Source of the DNA: a virus
Reading direction: 5' to 3' (one strand)
DNA: 38,335 nt
Virus record (IMG/VR): IMGVR_UViG_3300010401_000058
Coordinates: 1-38,335 of that record
The notes under the pieces were generated by a model that was not told the origin of the DNA, ran no database searches, and was given only the letters and a program-made list of their open reading frames with translations. The first letter of the stretch is position 1. Each line of letters opens with the position of its first letter. Positions 5,578-13,432 of this stretch are shown here, piece by piece. The translations under genes were made by a program, and so were the position numbers.

Positions 5578-6707
5578 CCCCGCTCGTCATCAACTTCGCC
5601 GCCGATGTGTTCACCGGCTGGGGCCAGGTCGGCCTCAACTGGGCGGGCCTGCTCGCGCCTGACTACCAACCGATCTTCGGCAATATCCCCACGCCTCAGC
5701 ATTTCGTCGGCATGGACCCCTGGCGCTACCGCACGATAGAGCGCGCCATTCAGGCGTCAAAAGCGTTCAAATACATCCCATCGGAGACGATCGTCGTCGA
5801 TCCAATCGGCAATGACCTCAAAAGCTACAGCAACGTCGATCCCCAGTGCCTCATTGCCCGCGTGGTCATCGAAAAAGCCGAGATGAAGCACGCGTTGGAG
5901 CGCTTGGCCAAGTACGACTTTCTACTCACAGGTTCCACGTGGAACCAAGAGCGCATCGAAGCCGCAACCGGCCGTACCGTCAAGGTCATCCACGAAGGCG
6001 TCGATCCCAGCCTGTTCTGCCCGGGAGACAAAACCCACTGGAACAAGACTTTCAACATCTTCAGCAGCGGCAAGGTCGAGTTCAGAAAGGCCCAGGACGT
6101 GACCCTGATGGCCTTCAAACGCTTCAGCGAGCCTCACCCCGACGCACGGCTGATCACGCTCTGGAACAGTCCGTATGCTGATCTAGGCAACGGCTACAAG
6201 GGCATCGCGGATGAGCCGTTGTGGCTCAATGACGCAGGCCAACTCGACATCAAGCGCTGGGCGCACGACAACGGCATCGATCCGGATAAGGTCTTTGAAC
6301 TCGGCAACATCCCGAACTTCGCGCTGCCCCAGATTCTGCGGGATATGGATGTGATGCTGGCGCCCACCCGAGTGGAGTCCTGCACCAGCTTGCCGGTCAA
6401 AGAGGCGATGGCGTGCGGTGTGCCGGTGATCTACGCCCGGCATTCAGGCATGCTGGATTTGCCCGCTCATATTGGCCTACCCTTACAGCACAACAAGCCT
6501 ATTCGAGCCAGTTCCGAGTATTTCTTTCCCCTAGCCGACTGGGAGTGGTACGAAAGCGATCTGGAGGAGATCGATGCTTACCTTGAGGATGTCTATCAAG
6601 CTCGAGAGGATCGCTTGAATCTAGATGACTCGAAGTGGATTCACGAGCACCGCACCTGGCCCATCCACGTTAAAGCCTTGAAAGATTGGCTCAAAGAGGT
6701 ATTTTAG
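5574..6707 (+). CDS. GT-B fold glycosyltransferase (GT4/GT1-like)
   Basis: A 377-residue enzyme starting at GTG 5574 in a GTGA overlap with the methyltransferase stop. The N-terminal domain has the open sheet of GT-B enzymes (LVINFAADVFTGWGQVGLNW). The C-terminal domain has the donor-binding segment DVMLAPTRVESCTSLPVKEA followed by MACGVPVIYARHSGM, where the Glu...Glu motif of retaining GT4-type enzymes is clear. FNIFSSGKVEFRKAQD corresponds to the strand entering the second domain. It would transfer a nucleotide-activated sugar, possibly to host surface polysaccharide, to phage protein or to modified DNA; nothing here decides which. A separate methyltransferase-GT9 fusion exists at 19194. 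Confidence 0.75.
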   Translation: MTPLVINFAADVFTGWGQVGLNWAGLLAPDYQPIFGNIPTPQHFVGMDPWRYRTIERAIQASKAFKYIPSETIVVDPIGNDLKSYSNVDPQCLIARVVIEKAEMKHALERLAKYDFLLTGSTWNQERIEAATGRTVKVIHEGVDPSLFCPGDKTHWNKTFNIFSSGKVEFRKAQDVTLMAFKRFSEPHPDARLITLWNSPYADLGNGYKGIADEPLWLNDAGQLDIKRWAHDNGIDPDKVFELGNIPNFALPQILRDMDVMLAPTRVESCTSLPVKEAMACGVPVIYARHSGMLDLPAHIGLPLQHNKPIRASSEYFFPLADWEWYESDLEEIDAYLEDVYQAREDRLNLDDSKWIHEHRTWPIHVKALKDWLKEVF

Positions 6708-6711
6708 AGCG

Positions 6712-6948
6712 ATGCGCCCGAACCAGATGCACCGGCTCGCACACGACGGCTGTCACGATGACTGCGCCCCCAGCGCGTGGCACGATGTCCCCAAATGCAC
6801 CGGCGATTACGACCTGGATGCCACCATCCTGCACCGATCCAACAAAGCCCTTCCCGATCGCCTGAAGCTGTACTTGAAGCGCTCGAAGGACGCGTACGGT
6901 CCCAAGACCGGATACAACGGCTATCACGGCTACTCAGGGGATGACTGA
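6712..6948 (+). CDS. hypothetical protein, His/Asp-rich N-terminus
   Basis: A 78-residue protein starting four bases after the glycosyltransferase. The N-terminal part contains HRLAHDGCHDDCAPSAWHDV with several His and Cys residues that could bind a metal, though no standard motif fits. A central helix (LPDRLKLYLKRSKDAYG) precedes a Gly/Tyr-rich tail ending in acidic residues. The TGA overlaps the ATG of the next, very acidic gene by one base. I cannot assign a family or function. Confidence 0.45.
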   Translation: MRPNQMHRLAHDGCHDDCAPSAWHDVPKCTGDYDLDATILHRSNKALPDRLKLYLKRSKDAYGPKTGYNGYHGYSGDD

Positions 6949-7055
6949 TGCCCGACTGGATACCGGACGATGAAGACGACGATGAGCGCTGTCCGCCGAT
7001 GTTCACCGACGATAGCGACACGATCTACGACGATGACGATGAATCAGAGGATTAG
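6948..7055 (+). CDS. 35-aa extremely acidic microprotein
   Basis: Starts at ATG 6948 overlapping the previous TGA by one base and ends at TAG 7055. Of 35 residues 18 are Asp or Glu, for example MPDWIPDDEDDDER near the start and YDDDDESED at the end. Such a peptide would be mostly unfolded and strongly negative, which could suit binding to a basic protein or mimicking DNA; this is inference. The TGATG junction and its place directly before the TerS-like gene support it as a real gene. Confidence 0.5.
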   Translation: MPDWIPDDEDDDERCPPMFTDDSDTIYDDDDESED

Positions 7056-7068
7056 GGATTGAGCTAAT

Positions 7069-7380
7069 ATGGCCGGTGCTCCGAAAGGTAACAAGAATGG
7101 CGCCAAAGCCAAAAGATGGGAAGAAGCCCTCCGGAGAGCTTTGTCTCGTGATGGAGGCAGTGTTGACGCAGGGCTCGACCCAATCGCGGATCAGGTGGTT
7201 CAAGCGGCGAAGGGCGGCGATATTGAGTCCATTAGAGAGATCGCTTGCCGTTTGGATGGTAAACCAACTGAGCGCGTCCACATCGAACAAGACGTAACCG
7301 TTCATGTCGGTGATCAATCCACGGTTGCCCCCGCACTTACACGCGCTCTCGAGCTACGTACTAAGCCTACCGTTCAGTGA
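7069..7380 (+). CDS. terminase small-subunit-like DNA-binding protein
   Basis: A 103-residue protein immediately before the large terminase. The N-terminus (MAGAPKGNKNGAKAKRWEEA) is the Gly-Asn-x-Asn basic segment that often opens small proteins upstream of phage terminases. It is followed by a helical core with IADQVVQAAKGGDIESIREI and ending RLDGKPTERV, then a beta-like tail. It probably recognises packaging DNA as the TerS component, although TerS proteins are too divergent to prove this by eye. A GGATTGAG sequence is a plausible ribosome binding site. Its 3' end overlaps the terminase gene by 77 bases. Confidence 0.6.
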   Translation: MAGAPKGNKNGAKAKRWEEALRRALSRDGGSVDAGLDPIADQVVQAAKGGDIESIREIACRLDGKPTERVHIEQDVTVHVGDQSTVAPALTRALELRTKPTVQ

Positions 7381-8926
7381 ACTCCTCGCCTTCTGGGACG
7401 AAGGTGACAGTAAGGGCACCGACAAGCAAGCCATTCGGCAACTATGCCTCGTCGATCGCTATTACCTCTTAATCAAGCTGCTCAAGCGCTACGATGCGTG
7501 GCACCCGTGGATCTACGACCGCTGTCGCGAGGTTGAGCGCGCCTCAGACGGCTTCTGTGACATCTGGGCTCGAGAGCATTACAAAAGCACGATCATCACT
7601 TTTGCCGGCATGATCCAGGAAGTTCTGCGCAATCCCGAGATCACAATCGGTCTCTTCAGCCACACCAAGCCTATTGCGAAGGGATTCCTGGCTCAGATCC
7701 AGCGCGAGCTCGAATCTAACGAGAATCTGATCGCAGTCTTCCCGGACATTCTCTACCGCAACCCTGCGAAGGACAGTCCGAGCTGGGGCCTGGACAACGG
7801 GCTGATCGTCAATCGCCAATCGAACCCGAAAGAGGCTACGATCGAGGCGCACGGTCTCGTAGACGGCCAGCCCACCAGCAAACATTTCCAATTACTCGTC
7901 TACGACGATGTGGTGACCCGTGAAAGCGTTAACACCCCGGAACAGATTCAAAAGACCACCGAAGCGTGGGAGCTCAGCGACAACCTTGGCACCGCGGGGG
8001 GGCGCAAATGGATCATCGGCACCCGATACCACTACGCTGACACTTACGCCGAAATCATTAAGCGAGGCGCAGCGACGGCTCGAATCTATCCGGCGACCCA
8101 CGATGGAACAATGGACGGCCGACCTGTTCTTTTCACTCCAACTGAGTGGGCCCGTCGAGTCCGCGACCAGGGAGAAGCCACAGTTGCGTGCCAGCTATTG
8201 GCCAATCCTCTGGCTGGCCACCAGCGGATGTTCAACGTCAACGACCTCCAGGTCTACGAGGTCCGACCCCTCACCCTGATGGCCTACCTGATGATCGACC
8301 CCGCTCGATCGGTTAAGAAAGAATCTGCCAACACCGCCATGGTCGTGATCGGCATCGATCATGCCGGGAACAAGTACCTTCTGGACGGCATCGACCACAA
8401 GGTCGATCTCATGGACCGATGGAAGTGGATGCGCGATCTGTGGTGGGTCTGGCGCCAAGCCCCTGGCATCGTCGGTATCCACGTCGGCTACGAGCGCTTC
8501 GGGGCTATCGCGGACCTCGATTACTTCAAAGAGCGCATGAAGATCGAGAAGGTGAACTTTGACATCGTGGAGCTCGAGTGGCCGCGCGACGGTGAGCGCT
8601 CCAAGCACGATCGCGTGCAACGCCTGGTGCCGGACATCAAAGGCCACCGCTTCTACCTGCCCTATCCCACCGACGAGCAGCGCCTGACCAAGCTACAGCG
8701 CAATATGATGGGCCAAGGCTATGATTACCGCTTGGCTCGGCCTATCCTACGGCGGGACGAGAACGGCAATAAGTACGACCTGACAGAGCGGTTTCGTACC
8801 CAAGTTTCTTTTTTCCCGTTTGGGGGGCTGGTGGATGTGATCGACGCCGTGAGCAGAATTTACGACTGCGATCCCATTACCCCTGAGTACGTGGATCAGC
8901 AGTCTCTCGAACCGGAGTATACCTGA
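7304..8926 (+). CDS. terL: terminase large subunit (packaging ATPase-nuclease)
   Basis: A 540-residue packaging motor. The ATPase half carries a P-loop variant WAREHYKSTIITF at residues 89-100, with Lys-Ser-Thr kept but the usual Gly replaced. Walker B is LLVYDDVVT near residue 198. The C-terminal RNase H-like nuclease has the first catalytic Asp in MIDPARS (about residue 330) and the last in GLVDVIDAVSR (about residue 511). It binds the portal and translocates and cuts genome concatemers. The start at 7304 lies inside the TerS-like gene; an ATG further upstream is not available in this frame. The portal gene follows after two small genes, the normal packaging order. Confidence 0.9.
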   Translation: MSVINPRLPPHLHALSSYVLSLPFSELLAFWDEGDSKGTDKQAIRQLCLVDRYYLLIKLLKRYDAWHPWIYDRCREVERASDGFCDIWAREHYKSTIITFAGMIQEVLRNPEITIGLFSHTKPIAKGFLAQIQRELESNENLIAVFPDILYRNPAKDSPSWGLDNGLIVNRQSNPKEATIEAHGLVDGQPTSKHFQLLVYDDVVTRESVNTPEQIQKTTEAWELSDNLGTAGGRKWIIGTRYHYADTYAEIIKRGAATARIYPATHDGTMDGRPVLFTPTEWARRVRDQGEATVACQLLANPLAGHQRMFNVNDLQVYEVRPLTLMAYLMIDPARSVKKESANTAMVVIGIDHAGNKYLLDGIDHKVDLMDRWKWMRDLWWVWRQAPGIVGIHVGYERFGAIADLDYFKERMKIEKVNFDIVELEWPRDGERSKHDRVQRLVPDIKGHRFYLPYPTDEQRLTKLQRNMMGQGYDYRLARPILRRDENGNKYDLTERFRTQVSFFPFGGLVDVIDAVSRIYDCDPITPEYVDQQSLEPEYT

Positions 8927-9144
8927 TGGCCTTACCCGCTAGTCTCGGTCGCCAAGTCACGACGCGCCAGTTCAGCCTGCTGGAGATGGTGAGCCGTGAG
9001 TGGGGCTCGTCCTTCCGCGCGCCCGACCATCGTATCTACAACTTCAGGGGCCGCAGTTTCGACAGCACCGACATTGGCGTGACCGGCATCTACCGCCGGC
9101 CAACCACGCTGCCGAACAAGCTCAAGTACACGGGTATCCCCTGA
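8926..9144 (+). CDS. small conserved hypothetical between terminase and portal
   Basis: A 72-residue protein whose ATG overlaps the terminase TGA by one base. It is basic, starts MALPASLGRQVTTRQFSLLE and ends with RRPTTLPNKLKYTGIP. The middle contains HRIYNFRGRSFDSTDIGVTG, a beta-like segment. It has no recognisable catalytic or membrane features. Its position between terminase and portal suggests a packaging or head-assembly accessory role, which is inference only. Its stop codon forms the left arm of an inverted repeat. Confidence 0.5.
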   Translation: MALPASLGRQVTTRQFSLLEMVSREWGSSFRAPDHRIYNFRGRSFDSTDIGVTGIYRRPTTLPNKLKYTGIP

Positions 9145-9170
9145 TTATGCATGGGTTATGCGCATAATCA
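9142..9170. promoter_or_regulatory. inverted repeat at a gene junction
   Basis: TGATTATGC (9142-9150) and GCATAATCA (9162-9170) are perfect 9-bp arms with an 11-base loop. An alternative perfect palindrome, TTATGCGCATAA, sits at 9156-9167. ATGCAT-type words recur around it (9149-9153, 9209-9214). The region is AT-rich compared with its neighbours and is one of the few intergenic gaps in the late operon (9145-9200). It could be an operator, an RNA processing hairpin or a terminator-like element; no T-tract follows. Confidence 0.5.
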
Positions 9171-9200
9171 TGCACAATCCCCGAGCTGAGACCCGATAGT

Positions 9201-9581
9201 ATGCAAAACATGCATATTCTGGAGCACGGCAACGAGGACGAGACCTCAGCCGCAGCTCTAGCTCTCGCAGTGGGTGAGGCGCTCAACAAAGCCTACCCCG
9301 ATCACCCCTGGCTCGTGGGTTTCCAAGGCGGTCACATCGTGGTGAAACACCTAGCGATCGAGGATGCCGTCCACGCCGCGATCGGCAAGCGCGGTCTCTC
9401 CTGTGCGCTGCCCTATGACCGGCTGACCACGCACAAGCAGGTGAGCGATTCCGCGGTGCGAATGGGTGGACAGCTCTTGGAGCAGTTCAACCTACCTCGA
9501 GGTAAGTGGGACGGGCGTGATCCCATGGTGCCGGGCTACTACGACCGCTCGACACCGTTCAAACGCAAGGGGCTACAGTGA
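9201..9581 (+). CDS. conserved hypothetical protein preceding the portal
   Basis: A 126-residue protein. ATGs at 9201 and 9210 are both possible; homology would be needed to choose, and the first is used here. The core reads YPDHPWLVGFQGGHIVVKHL, then a Ser-Cys-Ala-Leu-Pro segment and a helix ending GGQLLEQFNLPRGKWDGRDP. I associate this type with small proteins next to portal genes of short-tailed phages but know no function. It ends in a GTGA overlap with the portal. The tail is basic (STPFKRKGLQ). Confidence 0.55.
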   Translation: MQNMHILEHGNEDETSAAALALAVGEALNKAYPDHPWLVGFQGGHIVVKHLAIEDAVHAAIGKRGLSCALPYDRLTTHKQVSDSAVRMGGQLLEQFNLPRGKWDGRDPMVPGYYDRSTPFKRKGLQ

Positions 9582-11713
9582 CCGCTAGTACCCCCTGGCG
9601 CCCGCTCCCCCCATCAATCAGTGATCCTGAAGCCGGCGATGTTGCGCTCAACTACCTGGGCGAGGAGCACGAGGCCAGCGGCATTGAGATGGGCGATGTC
9701 GCTGACGAAGACACGAACAAAGACCAACCGAATTGGCTCCAGCGCGCCAAGGATGCGTTCCGTTTTTCAACGACTTACATCGATAGCAATTACCGACGGC
9801 AATGGGATGACTCGATCCGGGCCTTCAACAACCAGCACGCGGCCGATAGTAAGTACAACGGTGAGCTGTTCCGCAAGCGCTCGAATCTGTTTCGCCCCAA
9901 GACGCGCGCCATCATTCGCAAGAACGAAGCCGCAGCGGCAGCCGCGTTCTTCTCAAACATCGACCTCATCGATGTCACGCCGACGAACCAGAGCGATAAG
10001 GCCGAGATCGTCAGCGCTGAGGTGACCAAACAACTGCTGCAGTACCGGTTGAGTAAAACCATCCCGTGGTTCCAAGTCTGTGTCGGTGGCATTCAAGACG
10101 CACAGGTGCAGGGCGCAGTGGCCGCTCATGTGCACTGGCGGTTCTTCGAGAAATTCGGTCATAAGGGCGATCGCGAGGCGCTGGAAGACAAACCCGTCGT
10201 TGACCTGATCCCGATCGAGAATATCCGCATCGATCCATCAGCCGATTGGATGGACCCGATTGGCACCAGTCCCTACGTCATCCACATCATACCGATGTAC
10301 TGGTGTGACGTGCAGGACAAGATGAACTTTCCCAATCCCAAGGGCCAGACCTGGAAGAAGTACGCGTCGTCGCAGGTGTTCGGGCAGCGTTACGACGCCA
10401 CCGATGACAGCACGCGTCAGGCGCGCATTCAGGTCGCGCAAGACCCGACCCAACAGCGGCGCACGGTGAGCGACTACGACATCGTGTGGGTACACCGGCA
10501 CATCCATCGCTGGGACGGCCAGGACTACGAGTTCTATACGCTTGCCTCTGAGCGGATGTTGACCGATCCGCAGTTGCTGAAAGACACGGTTTGGCATGGC
10601 GTGCGACCGTATGTGATGGGCAAAGTGAATCTTGAGACGCACAAACCGATGCCGTCTTCGATCGCCACTCTTGTCAAGCCCCTCCAGGAAGAAGCCAATG
10701 ACCTCCAAAACCAGCGCATGGACAACGTCAAACTTGTTCTCAATAAGCGCTGGTTTGCCAAGCGCGGAAAGAACGTTGATCTGGCATCGCTGGTTCGAAA
10801 TGTGCCAGGAGGAATTACTCTCCTCGATGATCCAGAAATGGACGTCAAGGAAATCACTTGGCCAGATGTCACCCAGTCCTCCTATTTGGAACAAGACCGC
10901 GTAGACGGAGACTTCTCCGACCTCGTAGGTAACTTCAACCCGATGCAGGTGCAGGCGCAAAGGACAGGGCGAGAGTCCACCAATACGATGCGCATGCTGC
11001 AGGGGCCGACAAACCTCCTGACGGAGTACATGCTCAAGACCTTCGTCGAGACCTTCGTTCAGCCGGTGTTGCGTCAGGTGATGATGCTGGAGCAGCACTA
11101 CGAATCGGACCTTACGCTGATCGCGCTGGCCGGAGACAAAGCTCAGGTATTTAAAAAGTACGGCGTGAACGAAGTGACGGACGCGGTGCTCGACAATGAG
11201 CTGAACATCACCGTCAACGTCGGCATGGGCGCGACCGATCCCGCGCAGAAAATCCAGCGTTTCGCCTATGCGCTGCAGGTTTTCACAGGGATTTGCAAGA
11301 TGCCGCCGCCGGGTATAGACCTGAAGGAAGTGTGGAAGGAACTCGCGGGACTATCGGGTTATCAGGACGGCACCCGCTTCGTGATCGATGGGGCGAATCC
11401 TGAAGTGATGAAGCTGCAGCAGCAGGTGGCGAAGCTCACCCAGCTCCTGCAGAAGAGCCCGATCGCCAAGCAGCAGCAGGTCACTGAGACCAACAAGACC
11501 AAAGAGCGCATTGCGGACAAGAGCAACATCGTGAAGCTGGCACTGGCGGATAAGCAGCATGTGAGCAACTCACGTCAGATGTTGGTCAAACATTTGATGG
11601 AGATGGAGAAGGGCTCCGTAGAGCGTGAGGGCGAGGTTGAGGATCGCGACTTCGGGGCGGTGCAGGAAGAGAAGAAAATGAAGGCGGCGAATGATCGACC
11701 CCGAAAGTCCTGA
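9578..11713 (+). CDS. portal protein
   Basis: A 711-residue protein starting at GTG 9578 in a GTGA overlap. Its length and place after terminase fit the large portals of P22-like podoviruses. The N-terminal region holds RKRSNLFRPKTRAIIRKNEA followed by an Ala run and FFSNIDLIDVTP, a segment typical of these portals. The middle has wing and stem-like segments (DIVWVHRHIHRWDGQDYEFY), and the C-terminus is a long Gln/Lys-rich helix (roughly residues 605-711) comparable to a barrel. Twelve copies would form the ring through which DNA enters and leaves. No catalytic site is expected. Confidence 0.85.
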   Translation: MTASTPWRPLPPSISDPEAGDVALNYLGEEHEASGIEMGDVADEDTNKDQPNWLQRAKDAFRFSTTYIDSNYRRQWDDSIRAFNNQHAADSKYNGELFRKRSNLFRPKTRAIIRKNEAAAAAAFFSNIDLIDVTPTNQSDKAEIVSAEVTKQLLQYRLSKTIPWFQVCVGGIQDAQVQGAVAAHVHWRFFEKFGHKGDREALEDKPVVDLIPIENIRIDPSADWMDPIGTSPYVIHIIPMYWCDVQDKMNFPNPKGQTWKKYASSQVFGQRYDATDDSTRQARIQVAQDPTQQRRTVSDYDIVWVHRHIHRWDGQDYEFYTLASERMLTDPQLLKDTVWHGVRPYVMGKVNLETHKPMPSSIATLVKPLQEEANDLQNQRMDNVKLVLNKRWFAKRGKNVDLASLVRNVPGGITLLDDPEMDVKEITWPDVTQSSYLEQDRVDGDFSDLVGNFNPMQVQAQRTGRESTNTMRMLQGPTNLLTEYMLKTFVETFVQPVLRQVMMLEQHYESDLTLIALAGDKAQVFKKYGVNEVTDAVLDNELNITVNVGMGATDPAQKIQRFAYALQVFTGICKMPPPGIDLKEVWKELAGLSGYQDGTRFVIDGANPEVMKLQQQVAKLTQLLQKSPIAKQQQVTETNKTKERIADKSNIVKLALADKQHVSNSRQMLVKHLMEMEKGSVEREGEVEDRDFGAVQEEKKMKAANDRPRKS

Positions 11714-11966
11714 CCTGCAGCGCGCCGTATTTGGCCGTCAGGTGGAGTTATTCCTGGAATCTGACATCGGTGTGTATCTCACCCAATGCGCGCAGACCGA
11801 GATCAACGAGGCGATCGAGAAACTCGTCAAGGTGGACCCCGAAGACCCCAAGGCGATTCGCGACCTACAACACAAGATCCGTGTGGCCGAGTCCGTGATG
11901 GGATGGCTCGCCGATGCCGTCCGCAGTGGCTCTCAGGCCCGTGAAGCGATCGAGGAAACCCAATGA
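11691..11966 (+). CDS. small helical head-assembly accessory protein
   Basis: A 91-residue mostly helical, acidic protein that overlaps the portal end by 23 bases. It starts MIDPESPDLQRAVFGRQVEL, then has a helix ALQ-type core (CAQTEINEAIEKLVKVDPED) and HKIRVAESVMGWLADAV. It ends in an ATGA overlap with the scaffold gene. Its position between portal and scaffold suggests a role in capsid assembly or a proteinaceous plug, but this is from context only. Confidence 0.55.
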   Translation: MIDPESPDLQRAVFGRQVELFLESDIGVYLTQCAQTEINEAIEKLVKVDPEDPKAIRDLQHKIRVAESVMGWLADAVRSGSQAREAIEETQ

Positions 11967-12904
11967 GCACCACCGAAGAAGAAGTTGAGAAGACCACCGA
12001 AGAGAAGGTGCGCGAGGCGATCGACCGCCGCAACTCCGAGCGCCTGCAACTCATGGAGAATATCGCCGATGCCTCCGAGATGGGCCGCAAGGAGGACATC
12101 GAAGGCATCGACAAGGGCACACCAGATGAGGAGCAGCTGGCCGCTGAGTCTGCGGCACGCGCGCTCCAGGAAGAAGGATCCTCGACTGAAGTCAAGGGCG
12201 CCGAAGCTGAGGAAGGCGATACCCGGGTGATCGACGGGGTAACCTACTACCTGACGGTCGTCAACGGGCGCGAAAAGTGGCAAACGCTTAAGCAACTGCG
12301 CGAAACGGCCTCCAAAGTAGAGGCTGCGGACGAATATTTGCGAAACGCCAGCGAAGCTGCTAGAACGGCAGCACGCGAGGCTCTATCCCCTAAGGACGAG
12401 CCCTCGAGTCTCGAGGAAGACGAGGCGCGGAAACTCCTGGCCGCAGCCGCACTGGGAGATGAAGAAGCGATTGGCAGACTGGCACGGGCCATTACCGCAA
12501 AACCATCCGTGACCCCGGACGTTTTGCAGGCTCTCGATCAGCGCCTGTCGTTCAGGACCGAACTGGCTTCACTCGAAGCCGAGCAGAAGGATCTCCTGGA
12601 AGACCCGTATATGGGACGCTTGTTTCGGGCTCGACTGAACGAGCTCAAGCAGGAAGCCCCGAATACGAAGCTGGCAGACGCCTACCGAAGCATCGGTCAG
12701 GAGCTGAAAGCGGCCTTCCCGGGATACAAAGGCTCGGCGACTCAAAAGAAGCTGGAACGGAAACGAACACTCGTTCAGGTTCCGTCCGCCGCGACACGGC
12801 AACAGACGGATACCGAGGACGAGGGCGAGGAAGATCCTTCGGCCATCATCGAACGATTGGCCAAGGCACGCGGGGTGAGCCCGCATCTTCATCGCCGGCA
12901 GTAG
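11963..12904 (+). CDS. scaffolding protein
   Basis: A 313-residue, highly charged, almost wholly helical protein without Trp-rich or beta domains except near residues 90-103 (DGVTYYLTVVNG). It lies directly between portal and coat, the usual place for a scaffold. Long Glu/Lys/Ala helices (for example EKVREAIDRRNSERLQLMEN), Asp/Glu-rich linkers and a basic C-terminus (KARGVSPHLHRRQ) fit the class: scaffolds bind the coat with a basic C-terminal helix and leave the head before or during packaging. The stop is followed by the regulatory hairpins of the inserted endonuclease. Confidence 0.8.
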   Translation: MSTTEEEVEKTTEEKVREAIDRRNSERLQLMENIADASEMGRKEDIEGIDKGTPDEEQLAAESAARALQEEGSSTEVKGAEAEEGDTRVIDGVTYYLTVVNGREKWQTLKQLRETASKVEAADEYLRNASEAARTAAREALSPKDEPSSLEEDEARKLLAAAALGDEEAIGRLARAITAKPSVTPDVLQALDQRLSFRTELASLEAEQKDLLEDPYMGRLFRARLNELKQEAPNTKLADAYRSIGQELKAAFPGYKGSATQKKLERKRTLVQVPSAATRQQTDTEDEGEEDPSAIIERLAKARGVSPHLHRRQ

Positions 12905-12907
12905 CGC

Positions 12908-12935
12908 GGGAGTCCTTGCGACTCCCCACGGAGTC
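12908..12935 (+). promoter_or_regulatory. mutually exclusive hairpins over the endonuclease RBS
   Basis: GGGAGTC (12908-12914) can pair with GACTCCC (12920-12926) across a five-base loop. The same middle arm GACTCC (12920-12925) can instead pair with GGAGTC (12930-12935) across the loop CCAC. The second pairing hides GGAG at 12930-12933, the ribosome binding site five bases before the ATG at 12939. The two folds cannot exist together, so this is a possible translational switch. Both stems are perfect. Confidence 0.6.
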
Positions 12936-12938
12936 GGT

Positions 12939-13430
12939 ATGGCGGGTCAAGTCGAGCAGCCTCTTTACACCTACGTATTGAGAGCGCCTCTCACCAACGT
13001 CCCTATCTACGTAGGTAAGGGAGTCTGGGACCGTGCTTACAAGCATCGGTTTCAAGACAGCGCCATCGGATCGCACATCCGTGGCCTAGTATCTCAAGGT
13101 CTTTGTCCCTCATACGACCGTGTTCCAGTCAGGAACGCCGAAGAGGCGTTTGAGCTTGAAGCACTGCTAGTCGATGAGATCGGCCGCCGTGACATCGGCA
13201 CCGGCCCCTTGTTCAATCGCCGTCCCGGTGGACGCAAGGTAGTTCACACCGAGGAAGCGCTACGCAGAATCGTGGCCAGCCGAATCGGTAAACCCCTGTC
13301 CGAAGCTCACAAGGCTGCTGTGTCCAAGACTCTCTCGGGTCGGCAGCACTCAGACGCTTACAAAGCGCGTCATTCAGAGCGCATGCGTCAGTGGTGGGCA
13401 ATCCGCAAATCAACTCAGGTGGAGAACTAA
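12939..13430 (+). CDS. GIY-YIG homing endonuclease
   Basis: A 163-residue free-standing nuclease inserted between scaffold and coat genes. The GIY-YIG core is visible as YTYVL (residues 10-14), IYVGKG (23-28), the catalytic-type Arg in DRAYKH (about 32), a Glu in FELEALLVDEIG (about 74) and TGPLFNRRPGG. The C-terminal part, GKPLSEAHKAAVSKTLSGRQ and beyond, looks like a NUMOD3 DNA-binding repeat. It would cut related phage genomes and copy itself by recombination. The first residues MAGQV equal the first five of the coat protein. Its RBS can be hidden in a hairpin. Confidence 0.85.
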   Translation: MAGQVEQPLYTYVLRAPLTNVPIYVGKGVWDRAYKHRFQDSAIGSHIRGLVSQGLCPSYDRVPVRNAEEAFELEALLVDEIGRRDIGTGPLFNRRPGGRKVVHTEEALRRIVASRIGKPLSEAHKAAVSKTLSGRQHSDAYKARHSERMRQWWAIRKSTQVEN

Positions 13431-13432
13431 CC

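Noticed and set aside
10238-11098. 286-residue minus-strand reading frame opposite the portal gene
   Set aside because: It is complementary to a clear portal gene in a uniform plus-strand operon; composition (Leu/His/Arg/Val) is typical of an antisense shadow.
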